The translations under genes were made by a program, and so were the position numbers. This document shows, one piece after another, positions 1-13,369 of a stretch of 64,000 nucleotides of DNA; the first letter of the stretch is position 1, and each line of letters begins with the position of its first letter. Where the stretch lies: positions 9,610,001 to 9,674,000 of the forward strand of contig NC_134434.1 of the NCBI RefSeq assembly GCF_030867145.1, written 5' to 3'. Under the pieces are notes generated by a model. It was not told the origin of the DNA. It saw only the letters and a program-made list of their open reading frames with translations, and did no database searches. This stretch comes from Opisthocomus hoazin (lineage: Eukaryota > Chordata > Aves > Opisthocomiformes > Opisthocomidae).

Positions 1-2563
1 CATTTGACAGCGGTACAGATACTGTGTTTTGCCAGATAATATCAACCAGAGAGAGATCTCCTAGATGTCATTCTAGATGTAATGATAGAATCAAATAAAA
101 TGAAATGGTAAATCCTCAATGATCCTTACTTTCTTAAAGCAAAGAATCTATCTATCTAGCCACAAGAACCTATTCCTAGATTGCAGTCCCCATGAAGAGA
201 TGCAATGAGATCCCTCGGGTGGAAATTTGGAACAGCCAAGAATAAAGAAACTTCTTTGTTATTATTAGAACATGGAGGATATTTGATAAGACACGGAGAA
301 AACAGCTGTTGCCTACATCATTAAAATAGCATTGAACGGTCAAACAGAACCTGCATGGATTAACCACGGGAGGAAGCGCTAAAAATACATATTCCTCTCA
401 CATCAGTGTCATGTCTAAGGTACCACAGCAAGTAAAGCAAAAAAGGGTACAAGGCTCTCTAAACTAGAGAAGGGAAAGCTCTCAGCTCAATTACCTGAGG
501 CTTCAATTAATCAAAGAGGAAGTAATCAAGTCAAACTTGAAGCACGCTCCAAATTGCAAAAATGAGCAGTTACCGCACACTCACTCTCCCTGTGTTCTCC
601 CATATTTACCTCATTTCAGCCTCCTCCCACACTCACTGTTGATACAAGCCTTGAGTTGTTACATACAAGTCAGAGAACACAGTTCTTTGCTAGCATGCAT
701 TGCTGAGGCTAAGTACTACAGATAGAAAAAAACCTAAATTTAACCCCATGCAGAAGCAACCACTAAGTACAAAAAAGACAAAAGAAGAAAAGAATCCTCC
801 CAAAATGGAAAATTCAAACAGAAAATGAAACACAAACCACAGAGATAAGCCCTAAAACCAATAAAAACCCTATTGCCAAGACTTGAGGACTGAATTGTGG
901 TGGAAGCTAGCAGTAAAGCCTTAGCAATATCCAATACCAAGGTAAGCTGAACAGGAATAACTAAGCCAGATTTAAAAGGATGTTTCCCAAGTACCTGAGT
1001 CTCAATTACAGAACAGTTAAGTCCATTAGCAGGACACTGAACTTCGTCCTTTTGTTTGCGGGCAGTCAGGATCATGAAGGCTGGGTGTTACCAATTTCTC
1101 CAGTCTTATAATACCGAACAGCCACGCTCCTACATGCCAGCAAAATGTCTGCATTTACTCTCTTTTCACATGGAACCTAATTAAAAGTAAATGAGAGTAA
1201 GGTAACCTGTAAGTGACAAGCACGTGGCTGATTTAAGAAGCTGATACATCCTCTGATCAGTTACACTTTGTGGAGGGACGGAAGGGGCCTTGTGCAGCCA
1301 GCGTACTGGAGAAGGGCTTCCCCTCGCCGTCAGCATTAGCTGCCGGCTTTAGGCAGTCACTCCTTTGCACAACAGAAGCCCTGCTGCAGTTAATGGGACA
1401 GATGATGAAACTCCCCATTCTTTGGTCTGAGAATTTACCTCCATACATAATTAGAAGCACCATCATTAGTGTTCAGAATTGCAGGCAGAACCAGATACAC
1501 AACTATTCCTATAGCACTGTAATGCACTTTATAGACCACATAACAAAGTCTGTTCTTAAACCAAATCCCAGATCTGTCTGAAGAACAGTTAGCCCACTTC
1601 TCTCCAAAAGACCAAATTAAATCTAATCCACCTATGAACACAAGTGCAGATAATAGAACAAAATGTATTTCTTATCTAGCAGACAGGCAGTCTCTGCCTG
1701 AGAAACATTTATCTAAGTGGCTTTACTTACAATGTCTGAAAAATCCCACTGAAAAGACCAGCCTTCTGGCAAACTACAAGCTGCAGAGTTGAAGGCCCAA
1801 TCAAACAAATCAAGTTACAAATGATGCAGAAAAGCTAGAACCAACTAAAACAGAAGCTTAAAGATGTTTCAGACGAGGAAAATAATAGCCTGTTTGAAGA
1901 ATATGGAACTGAAGCTACTGATAAATGTAACACTGAGAACAAGGGGGATATTCTAGCAATTCCAGTAGTTACAGCAGACAAGAAAATTATGATGGCTTCT
2001 GAATTAGCACTGTGGCTATCTACAGGCTCCACTCTTGTGCATTCATTTCAGACTACCACTTGTCCCGCTTCAGGTTGTGATATAATGAGCTAACTGCAGC
2101 TGAAACAAAATTTGCAAACTTCCCTTACATGTTCTTCTCCTGCAATAAGGAGAACGCAGCAACTGAGAGTCCTATACCAGTGCTGTTGCCCCACATGGAC
2201 TTCCTCAGGCTTGCACATAGGAACAAGCGCTTGTTCCAGCTGATTAACACTCCAGGTGCTATTTTGTACATCATCTCATGCGTTTATAGTTAATTATTAA
2301 ACCTGTATTTATAGCTTTGTCTGCAAAGTAAGAACTTACAAGATGTGTTAAACCAATATGGAAGAAGCATTTCTTCTGCCACAAGAACTGCCTGGCTGTA
2401 ATACTGAAGGACAGAGGGTTGGGCTACATGACCAAAGCGATCTCTATCTCCGACACATAGCCATTAAAAGTTTAAAATAGCAGCTATATTAATTTCCCCC
2501 TACACCCTTCCCCTTCTCCCTAGGGGAGTTTTAAGAGGAGTTCTGAACTGCAATGTAGTATCA
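1..2563. other. Non-coding stretch without a recognised gene
   Basis: AT-rich sequence with no ORF that I can tie to a family. In the human order RAB11FIP4 would lie on this side of COPRS, on the plus strand, so part of this stretch could be its 3' untranslated region, but I saw no sequence supporting that. Two adjacent open frames at 1839-2093 and 2081-2293 (plus strand) read somewhat like protein but lack a start and any recognisable homology; they are listed as a finding rather than as a gene. Confidence 0.5.
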
Positions 2564-3733
2564 GCGAGAGCAGTGGATGTTGTCTACCTCGAGTTCAGCA
2601 AGGCTTTCGACACTGTCTCCCATAACATCCTCCTGGGGAAGCTCAGGAAGTGTGGGCTGGACGAGTGGTCAGTGAGGTGGATTGAGAACTGGCTGAATGG
2701 CAGAACTCAGGGTTGTCATCAGCGGCGCTGAGTCTAGTTGGAGGCCGGTAACTAGTGATGTCCCCCAGGGGTCAGTACTTAGCCCACTCTTCTTCAACTT
2801 CTTCATCAATGACCTGGATGAAGAGTTAGAATGTACCCTCAGCAAGTTTGCTGATGACACCAAACCGAGAGGAGTGGCTGATACACCAAAAGGCTGTGCT
2901 GCCATTCAGCATGACCTGGACAGGCTAGAAAGTTGGGCAGAGAGGAACCTGATGAGGTTCAACAAGGGCAAGTGCAGGGTCCTGCACCTGGGGAGGAAAA
3001 ACCCCATGCACCAGTACAGGCTTGGGGCGAACCTGCTGGAGAGCAGCTCTGTGGAGAGGGACCTGGGTGTGCTGGTGGATGACAGGTTGACCATGAGCCA
3101 GCAGTGTGCCCTGGCTGCCAAGAAGGCCAATAGGACCCTGGGATGCATTAAGAGGAGTGTGGCCAGTAGGTCAAGGGAGGTTATCCTTCCCCTCTACACT
3201 GCCCTAGTGAGGCCTCATCTGCAGTACTGTGTCCAGTTCTGGGCTCCCCACTTCAAGAAAGATGAGGAGCTACTGGAGAGAGTCCAGTGGAGGGCTATGA
3301 GGATGATGAGGGGACTGGAACATCTCTCCTACGAGGGGAGGCTGAGGGAGCTGGGCTTGTTCAGCCTGGAACAAGAGAAGGCTGAGAGGGGACCTAATAA
3401 GTGCTCATAAATATCTGAAGGGTGGGTATCAGGAGGATGGGGCCAAACCCTTTTCAGTGCTGCCCAGCAACAGGACAAGGGGCAACGGGCACAAACTGAA
3501 GCTTAGGAAGATCCGTCTGAACATGAGGAAGAATTTCTTCCCTCTGAGGGTAATGGAGCACTGGAACAGGCTGCCCAGGGAGGTTGTGGAGTCTCCTTCT
3601 CTGGAGATCTTCAAGACCCGCCTGGACAAGGTCCTCTGCAGCCTGCTCTGGGTGACCCTGCTTCAGCAGGGGGGTTGGACTGGGTGACCCACAGAGGTCC
3701 CTTCCAACCCCTACCATTCTGTGATTCTGTGAT
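2564..3733 (+). mobile_element. CR1 LINE fragment, 3' part of ORF2 plus 3' tail, degraded
   Basis: This is a 5'-truncated CR1 non-LTR retrotransposon. Translation on the plus strand shows reverse-transcriptase palm blocks in order: FSKAFDTVSHN near 2593, VPQGSVLSP near 2760, and the FADD catalytic box near 2850. The CR1 C-terminal region follows, with [21 protein letters not shown] near 3270. The reading frame changes near 2705 and again near 3390-3460, so it is a dead copy. The 3' end carries the CR1 signature of two ATTCTGTG-type octamers (3716-3733). The left edge is approximate. It stands alone in an intergenic region. Confidence 0.93.
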
Positions 3734-6700
3734 CAGACAGTTTTTTATATCAGACCCAGTATATTTTGGTAAAAAGCAGTTAATACAGCAACTGGAACCA
3801 AGCAGAAGAATGTAACAGGCCTGCACAGCATAAAATCTAGATGTTCCTTGTTATCCTCCTCCGCATTTATTTTATTTTCGCAAAAGATGCTATTTGGGAG
3901 CATATGCAGTTCCTGTTTTCTAATATTGTTCATTTTAGCATCTATCAAATCCAGACCAAACACATAACATGTTTCTCTCCTGACAAAAAGGGTGCTTTTG
4001 GAGCCTCTCAGTTCAGTCCCCAGTCCCTTGCAAAGAATTCACCTGAGACACCACCAGCTCAGTATTCATTTTTGCCAAATACCTCAGTATGAATTGGCTT
4101 CAAACTGGCTTTCAGTGGCTGACTACCTAGAAATTAATTCAGATCTAGTGCTGAACAAGGTTCCAGTTTATCACCATTCCCCCCAAAAGTCACTAAGACA
4201 ATCTCTAATATATTATTTTGATTTGTTGCCTATGCTTCTGTTGGAAGTATCAGCTGTTCTTCTGGCCTTGCTATTCCAATTCTACCACTCTACTGTTACC
4301 AATACAGTGAAGACGGGCTCAGCTAAAATGCTCTTCCTTACTGTCTGGAAGTTCAGTTACATAAAAGGAGGTTGTACTCTCTGCTGTGGCGTATAAGTCC
4401 TGTTTAATCACACTGTCACACCTATTTACTTCCCCAGAAGCATTTGAGCATGTAACATGTACAGTGGGACACGGAGTTACACAAATTCCCAGCAAACTAA
4501 AGCCAGCCAGTTCCATGTTCTAATGTTGCACATTTACTCACAAACCTGTAAGGTGTCTGGACAAAGACTACAGATTAAATGATACTACTTCATCTGTGAT
4601 CAAATAATTAAAAAAAGACAAAATATTTTCTGAAGGAACTCCTCAGGGAGAATGTGAAAGTTCTTGAGTATTTCCGAGGTAGAGATAGAAACACTACATA
4701 ACTTGCTTAATGTCAGAACAAGACTCCACAATACCTGCACTGATTAAAACGGCAAAGCAGCACAATGAGAACATGGCATTCCCTGGTACTCCAGGTCTCA
4801 TAGAAAATGTGTTGCTCAACGTAAATTTTACTAAGGACCAGCAGCTCAGAAAGGACTGTGCAAAATTAACTGGTATTTCCCTTTGAGGGAAATACACCAA
4901 TAAACTGAGACCTCAGGCTCATAAACAAACACAAACAACTTACGTATAGAACTCAGTCTTAAACTCCTGCATCATACAATGAAAAGATTTTCCAGGTCTA
5001 AATGCAGAAGTTGCAGGCAGGTAGAAAAGGTTTGATTAAAATAATTCAGGCCAGAGTATCAAGACTCACTGAATTATAAAAAGTTAACCTTTCTAGGCCA
5101 ATTTCAGCTACATGTCCTGAAATTAGCTATCCTCAGGGCAGAGACAGGACCCAAAAAAACCCCAAAACCAACCTGCAAATAAACGAATATAGACATTGAG
5201 TCACATTCATGTTTTTTTGCTCTATGAAGATCAATGGAGTTACAAGTAATGTAAAGAAAGCCCATTATATTAAGAACTAAAATCCACAGCAATAGTATAA
5301 CACTGAACATGAGCTTTAGCTCAGAGGCATTGCTCAGGGGGATACACAGGGACAGAGCTTCTGCTGGGGTAATGAGCTGCAACAGTTCATACCAGCTGAG
5401 GGTCTATTCCAAATGCTTAAAAGGAAGCTGCTTCCATCACTAAAACCAATTATTAGGGTTGTATGCTTTGCAGCTTTTTTCAGTAGGTTAGTTTCTTCTG
5501 CCAAGCTAGGAAGCTATGCTATGAGCAGCTGATATTTCCAGGACTAACAGCTCCACCACAATTTTATCCTCTAATACTCGAGCCTCTGACACCAAGGTTT
5601 GCAATACAGAACCACAGTGGGTATGTATCACAAGTTCCTTCGCCATACCTACAGAAATTTACCCACTAGCTTCACAAAATGACCTTTGTTACAATGGGAT
5701 TTACACTGGTGTCCTTGGAAGCAACAGATGGTCAGGATGAGCTGCTGCCATCAGCATTTTTCCTTTAGTCAGTGAAACTACCCACAGTCCCTTCAACAGT
5801 GGATGTGTTTTCTTAGCTTACAAGAGCACACTAGTTAAAAGATGGGACAAAGCACCAAGTCAAGCAGAAGTGTCTTTAAAAGACACTAAAATGGGATGGA
5901 TTTTGTGGTTATATAAGAACAAGAAACCACTATCTCAATCTGATGTATGAATTAAATTCTGTACCTTATCAACAGGAAACATGAAGACATTTCCTTCAAT
6001 TATTTCCTCTTGCAAATCGTTCGCTGTAGGTCTCAAAGGAAACAACAGATGCACCCAAAACAAGTTTTCATTTCTTTGCTGGCCCGTTGAAAGAAAACGC
6101 AAAAGTCTGGGGTTTGTTTTTTTTTTTTTTAAAACACCTCACTATTTAGACAAACCTTCTTGATCAGAGAATTTCACGTACTTCACGAACAGGCTGGTAT
6201 GATTATCTCTACCTGTAAAATGGGGAAATGAGAAGAAAAGCAAGAGCATCTTCCAAGTTGTATCCAGGTCTCCTTCTGAGTCACCATATTATGCCACATT
6301 ACTAAACCTCCCCCACAATATAAACCCAGCAAGCATATTAACCTGCAGCAGAGCCTTCCATCCTTTGAATGTTATCTTATACTAGGGGTATACAAGGGGG
6401 AAATCTTGTTAGAGATGTATGTGCATTTAACTGAGAAATCTTTGACACTTCTGATGAATTTTCTGAGTTATTTATGTACTGCCAATGTGTTTCTCATATG
6501 CATAAAATATTTATGATCTTGGTACTGTAATATGACTCTTTTCCCTCCGATAATTTGAGCAGGCTGAAGGGCTGACGATCTTGGCTTGAATTGTTGGCTC
6601 ACGTGTTACCTTATGTTGTTTTTAATTGCAGTGTATTCTTGCCTAGAATGACACGCTTGTGTCAACACAAAACAGGCTCAGTGCAAGATTCACAATGGAA

Positions 6701-9610
6701 TTTGAAACGCTCCGTAGTGCTGAAACACTGGAATCCGTGAGCCTGGTTTCAAATCCTTCCAGGGAGACACTTTCTGAGAAGTCTGCATCTGGTCTTCTAA
6801 TCCCACTGAAGTTTGAGAGTATTCAGATCAAGCTTTACATTAAGGTCCTTCCCTAAAAAGCAAGGCCAAGACAAATGAAGTTACATTTGCCAATATTCAG
6901 AGAGTGCAATGCATGTCTGCTGTAAAATCCTCATGCCATTTTTTCCAAAGCTGGTACGGGTGGTGTCAGTTTTAACCTTAAAGGGAAACTGAAAACAAAT
7001 CTTATAGGTTTACAATCATTTAAAAAACGAACAGCTCAGCAAGGAGGCCATTCAAGACAATTTCTCCTCAAATAACAAGACAGTCCAGATACACAAGGTT
7101 GATTGCAATTAAAGGTACAGGCTGAAAAAACAAACTTGATTTATAGGGTGCATAGAAAATGGCTTGAAGACTTCAGTACTGACAAAATTTTGGAACCACA
7201 CAGAAAGAAAATCATCTTAATTGATGTTATAAAGGCTTTTTGGTTATCCTTTTAAAACAATTCTAAAAAAGGTGGGTTTGCTTCCACAGAATTCTGTTAG
7301 TTTCATCTTCATTAAATACAGTGGGATATCTCCCACAAGCGTAGTATAAAAATATATTAAGCTCGAAGTGAAGTGATGTTCTTTTCTCAGCCATGGGAGA
7401 AATTTTTCAGTCCAGTAAGTATAACTTCAGAGTGAAATAAAAAAAACCCGAGAAACTAATCAGGGCTATGAAACAGCCTCACTAGGGAACAGGACTATGC
7501 AGAACACAGATCTAAACCGCTGTCAATTTTAGAAATCTAGCCCGTGGATCTGACACTTGCTGATGAAACTCGGCACCAGATGAAAATACGCTGGGCAGGG
7601 TAGACAATTTCTTGCTGCCCTCTGCAGGGTAGCATTGCCATCGACGGCCGAAGCCAGGGAAGCGGTGAACAGACTCACAAAATAACCAGTGCTTTTTTAG
7701 AGGAACCTTCACAATTTACTGGCATATTGTTACTTCAACAGTAATCCGTACTCAATTTATATTTATTAATATTGCATTTATACATGCAAATCAACAATTT
7801 TACTCCAGTTGATGAGTCAGTTATAGTCATGCTCACAGTTTCATTCCTGATTTCTCAGTTAGAGAAAGAAGCCACTAATCATCCAAACCTGACAAACTGG
7901 GCACAACCAATTCTCACGTCCATTCCACAGAGTCAAGCTCATGTTCTAACTAACGCAGCACTCAAAGAGCAGCACTCTCTCTCTGATATACAGAAGCTCA
8001 CAGAACAAAAAACCAAGCCCGATGCCTTAGAGAGCACAGCTAGGGCTTTCTTGCCGTGCTGGGAATGAATTCTGTTAGGCTGTGCTTTCTGCTGCATGTA
8101 TGCGTTCTGGAGGCTTGCCAAAGTAAGTTTTGATGGAAATACTACTCTCTAGATCACTCCAACATAAAGGAATAAAAGAACAGGCCCTCTTTCTTGCAAC
8201 CTCAACACCAGGCTTCCACTCTTTACTTTGATTGCTTGCTGGGTACTAAGATGTAACCAGGAACTTCAAGGTACCAGAAGAAAAGACTCTTTCAAGCTCT
8301 TGTCTTTCTCTGCTCTCAAAGAAAAGATTAAACAAATATCATCACGTTCTTCACTTCCTCCTTCCAAACTAATGCGTAAATTACTTCAGTCTCATACACT
8401 GGATGATTTAAAAAAAAAAAAAATCTTCCAGTGGTAAATGCTGACTCCTTGCCTGAGAATAAACAAACATGGGTACTGTGCTTCAGCATCAGTCTGTGTT
8501 AAAACACAAAACCATCAAATAGTTCTCGAGAGATAGGTGATTAATGAAACATGAGCATTAGCAGAAGATTATTGTTACTCAAGTGACCAGCCGTTCAACG
8601 CACTTACATATTTCATTTTAGAACGTTTCCTTTAACCCCAAAGCAAAGGCAAGCAGGATATGCTTCTAGTTCGAGCTATTCTCTTAAGAGACTTTACGGA
8701 GGTATTTTGTGTTCCCATCTTCTCACTTGCCAAAACACAAACAACAAAACGAGCGTTATCAACAGAATCATGAACTTTAATTCACTACTGTTCGCAGGAC
8801 ACAGAGATTATATACTGCAAGACACTGTGCAAGAATATTTTCTGCATCACTGCACATCTGATGTCACATGAGAATGTTATAAAGACAACTGTGAGACTGA
8901 AGGATAAAATGCTGATACACAAGAAGGTCTGATGTAGTGAAATCTTTGCTGGGAGGCAGTCTTAAGCACCCAGCACTCCTATCAGATACAGCAGGTCCTA
9001 CTCCATGTCCATATGTGTATTTGCAAAATGTGTATCACATATTTGTAATTCCTTTATACTGAAATACATAAAAATAAAAACAAAACAACTCATTCCATAT
9101 TTGCCATGGCTAATTTTGTTAAACATCAGTATTAAATATGGAATCACAAACTGCAACATTATAATACAACAGAGAGGTTGGAATGAGGAAGAGTTTTTAA
9201 AGCTCTCCAAACCAATTTGACAGCATCAAATGAAAAGGAAAGAAAACTACAGGTTTCATAGACACACAGGCATCAGCATGTCAAAACTGGCAAAGGCTGG
9301 CAAACAAGCTGAAGTTTAGAAATTCAATGCTTTGTCTCAAGCAATTGATCAGCAACAACACAGTTCTATATAATACAAACAAAAAGAAGTCAAGAAATGC
9401 ATTGACTCCTTACAGCTAGAACCCGCACTCTCATTTTCAGAGGTCAAACACCGTGAATTTATAAACAGCTCAGAAACAGTCTAAGCAAAACTTTCGAGAT
9501 GGTGTAGCATTTTGGAACTCTGCAAGCAAACCAGGGGACTTGACATGACTCAACTGGTGAAGAACATAATCCAACTCAGAAGCCACACCTAGTTCTGACC
9601 ACGGTCAACC
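3734..9610. other. Non-coding stretch left of COPRS, including its probable 3' UTR
   Basis: No coding exon was recognised on either strand; all ORFs are short and lack family resemblance. The right part should contain the COPRS 3' untranslated region, read leftward from the stop at 9611. A minus-strand ATTAAA at 8776-8781 is one possible polyadenylation signal and an AATAAA at 7762-7767 is another, but neither can be chosen from sequence alone. Confidence 0.5.
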
Positions 9611-12600
9611 TCATTCATCAGCATCATCAAACTGCCCAAATTCAGTCATTCTAACTGGTTGTGTAAAATTAAGGTGAGCTGCATGGTGACAGCATGGGCT
9701 GTAAAACAGATCCTCCTGCTGTGAGCATGAGGCCAAAAGATTATTTTCCTGAAAGCTTCCACAGTAGAGATCATCAGCATCTAAAAAAGATCAAAGAAAA
9801 GACTTAAACTATGGGAAGTACTTAGAAAACTAGTGGTGTAGAGTACCAGATTATTTTGCAGGTCTACAGCATCTTCCAGTTAAGTATTTCAATTTGATCT
9901 GCCAGCACTCACGAATTAGACCTACAAACAAAGCAAACAGAAAGCTGAATTTGGTAACGTCTTCATTTTAAGGAAGGTTCTTGCCACAGAGAGAAAACAG
10001 TTTTCCAAAAAGCTCGGTGGTTCAGAACATACGACACCAGCTCTTATAATGCATGCAGTTGTGCTACATTTTCTCCAGGCTTAAAAGGCTCATGAAACCA
10101 TTACTTTTGTTTCTCCTCCCCCTTCCTGCTGTCTCCATAACCACATCCCAATCAGAAGCCCTCCAAACCCTTTAAGAACTGGATCACCGGACAGAATGGA
10201 AGGGTGGGGTCCTGTAACAGCTAGCTCTGGACATCATTTCTACTAGGCTAGAATTAAGCCTAATAAGCCTGTTATTTAACCAACCTAGCAGAAAAATAGG
10301 GCAACAGTCCTTTCAAAGAAGCAAAAAATTTCTAGCCAGCAGACACTGAAAGCACTGAGCAAATGGAAGCCCCAGAGTCTGGGGCAGCAGAGGACCCAAC
10401 ACAGTATATCCATGTGTCAGCTTCCCAGTTACACTGCCAAACAAGCCATCAAACCAATCATTTTTAAAAAGTTTTGAAAAAAGATATAAAATGACAAAAC
10501 AAGCATGTGTTTTTTATTTGTAGCAATTAACAACTCAGACACTCATTCTCAGTATGCTTTACAAGTATCTGAATCCTATAATGACAGCTTCCTTCAAGTA
10601 AGTTTGTGAGGATTTGAAGAGCACAAGCTACAAGCAAGGATGAGTTAGTCAAATAAAAGAAAAGAGGAGAATCACAGAATCACAGAATAGTAGGGGTTGG
10701 AAGGGACCAGTTCCCGTAAAAAAAAAAATAAAAAAAAATCAAAGCATTCCATAAATTTGAGCAGATGAGAGACTAAAAGGAAAGCCCAGGATGGGAGAGA
10801 GGGAAATATCTGAAATGGAAACAGTCATCTTCCCACATTACTCAGCGTATTTCCATTTTAAAATCAGAATGATTTGATAGGAAGGCTGCAAAAACTTTCC
10901 CACTTAGTTCTGTTATTAAACAATGGAACTTGAATACAACAGCCATTTACAGAATTAAAATAAACAGAGAATCGATATTTCCTAAGCAAAGAAAAGATTG
11001 TTTGTATTAATTACAGAAGATACATATTAACAAGAAGAAAATGGAAATGGTACTATTCTGCTTCAACAAAGACGCAGGTCACCACTGCTGGCTCAACTCC
11101 ATCCACTTGTTCTGCCCCAACATACAGCCTGGCAAATGGAAGACTGAGACTCTCAGTTCAACACGTCAGTCACCATAAAAAGGTTTACAAACTGGAGGAT
11201 TAATATGACTCTGAAGATGTGGATGAAACTGCTTCTATCCATTGCCACCTTTGTTCATGGGACTGATCACATGCACAAACACTTAAGAGGCTCAAGCTTC
11301 AAAAAACCGATTACAAAAAACAAAACAAACCCCACAAAAATAACCAAAAAAACCTGCCACAAAAAAACCCCCAAACACTACAGCAAAGGCAACAACAAAC
11401 CATACTCAGAGACTGAGTGCTTGTCCTGCTCCCCTCCAAAGAACTCCATGCTCTACAGGGAAATTACAGTGTACAATTTGGATGAATTTTCTTGGTGGAA
11501 ATGAACAACTTTTACACAAAAAAGTTACATTCCTGCACTCCATGTACCTTTCTCTTCTGCTTCACTGAGATACACTACTGGGACCTAGCTTCTCCAGAGA
11601 AACTCAATACACGCATACAAGTCTCCTTACCATTCCACTCCCCAAGAATTCAATTGCTCAAGCAAGAGTTTCATGTGAGCTTCACAACACTGCCTTTAAA
11701 TCCTCTGACAACAAAATTATGCATTACAAATCCACGAGGACGACAATGACAAAAGCTGCTTCCCAAAATAGAACGTGGAGTTATTTAAACACATTCTCCT
11801 GAAAAGCACCTACCCCCAATCACATACTAACCACAACTCAAATGAAGCACAAGTAAATTTGTACTCACCATAAGGATTACATTCAGACTCCTCCAATTCT
11901 TTATCCCAGTCCTCCACCTCTTGAAAAGTTACAGCCTCAAGCATACTGGAGACTTCACCACCCAACTCTTCTAGGTCAGGAAGTATATGAACACAGTCAA
12001 CAGAAGAGCTACTGACATCCTCTTCATCATGAGAGCTATCAGAGAATTCACTTTCTCCAGACTCATTCTGAACATTCGGAATATTCTCCAGCAAACATTC
12101 TAAAAACCAAAGAAAGAGCCAATAGAGATACTTCGGAATTAAAGAGGAGCAATTACATTCTTAGCATGCAATAACTCAGCCAGGTATATGAATGCACTTT
12201 GTGATTATTAATCTAATAATAATATACGCAATTCCTTACACATGTAATACCACTACAGTGCTACTTCAGGCCTCAAATGCTTGGGAACACTGGACATAGG
12301 CTTGCATCAAAACACTAGCCCAAGTTAGGATTTTCCACAGACTCTTGTTGAAAAATAACTCTTTAAACTGGGGCATGGACCTAGAAGTCTTGTTTCACCA
12401 CATTCACCTGTTAGTATTTTTTAAAAATAGGTGTGTTGAAAAAAACACAGCTCTAGTTTACAAAAAAAAAAAAAGCTGGGGTTTTTTTTTTGGTAGTATT
12501 AATTACTCTTGCACCTAGGCTTACGCAAACATCTACATGGAAATAATTCACTGCAGTAACTAAAGAAGTATTTCCCATGCATCATCAAAGAATTTTAAGC

Positions 12601-12758
12601 ATATTTCCTCAAGCAGAGTGTAAGTTTCATTACTCACAGTCTGCTTGGTGTTATCCTAGTATTTTAGGCTTACCTTTTCTGGGCTTCCACGTCATAGTTT
12701 CTCTCTTACTAGGAAGCTGTTCCTCCTCAAAGCTTGTGGATTCAGTGGCAGCAGCCAT
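9611..12758 (-). CDS. COPRS: COPRS, coordinator of PRMT5 (histone-binding PRMT5 adaptor)
   Basis: Nuclear adaptor that binds histone H4 and directs the methyltransferase PRMT5 to chromatin (family knowledge, COPR5 family). Coding exons read on the minus strand are 12758-12674, 12099-11869 and 9780-9611. They join in phase (G|AA and G|AT codons) with GT/AG borders and give 161 residues with a stop at 9611-9613. Human COPRS is 184 residues. Matches to the human protein are the acidic block EDWDKELEESECNPYDADD (residues 91-109) and the C-terminus GQFDDADE, which fits the PRMT5-binding motif GQF(D/E)D(A/D)E shared with pICln and RIOK1. Residues 40-60 are Ser/Asp/Glu-rich. The ATG at 12758 has G at -3 and +4. 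An acceptor AG lies 3 bases upstream of it, so an upstream exon must exist; whether it adds coding sequence is unresolved. The last intron holds a small CR1 tail. Confidence 0.92.
10670..10711 (-). mobile_element. Very short CR1 3' tail
   Basis: Two copies of AATCACAG/ATCACAGA followed by the reverse complement of the conserved CR1 3' terminus (TAGGGGTTGGAAGGGACC). Only about 40 bp were inserted, or only that much survives. It lies in the last COPRS intron in the same orientation as the gene, and an A-rich run follows at 10719-10738. Confidence 0.8.
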
Positions 12759-13369
12759 CACCTACGAAACAGTTTAAAGAGTCCAGTAGCACCTTTCACT
12801 GATTGCTCCGATGAGGCTCATGCAGCTTCTACTACATTTGAGTGTTTCTGAGCCCTTGCGCATGACCTGTTTGTTTGTTCCCTTGATAAATCAGAGGTTT
12901 TAAACTACAGAGGCCTTCACTTCAGAAAGAGAATCTGACGAGGGATGGCTCATCCTGCTGCTGCCATCAGTCAGCCCAGGCAGCAGCCAGCACAGAACAG
13001 CCAGTCCCCTCACTCACAGCTGTAATCCTGCTGCCACCCTGAGCGCTGGGAACAGGTCCCAAAATTGACCCAAATTCCCCCCTTTTGGGACAGCAGCAGG
13101 CTGTGAAAGCTGCAGAGGTCATAAAGACACAAGTATGAGTACAAGCACCAAAGACTATAAACTAAGCACCTCATGGAAGCCAACATGCCAAGGGGACGGG
13201 GAGGGCCAGGTGCTCCACCAGCCCTAAGGAGCTGGCAAAAGATGGCGAACATGCACCTAGAGAGCAGAAGGCAATACCTCAGCTGGGTTGATGGTCTCCA
13301 GAGGGAAAGGGAGCTATTCCCGCCACTTCCACTACAACAAAGATGAATTCGCTGAAGGACAGCCCCTGC

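Noticed and set aside
2697-3410. 237-residue intact frame with RT motifs, as a possible host gene
   Set aside because: It is the middle of a frameshifted, 5'-truncated CR1 element, not a host gene.
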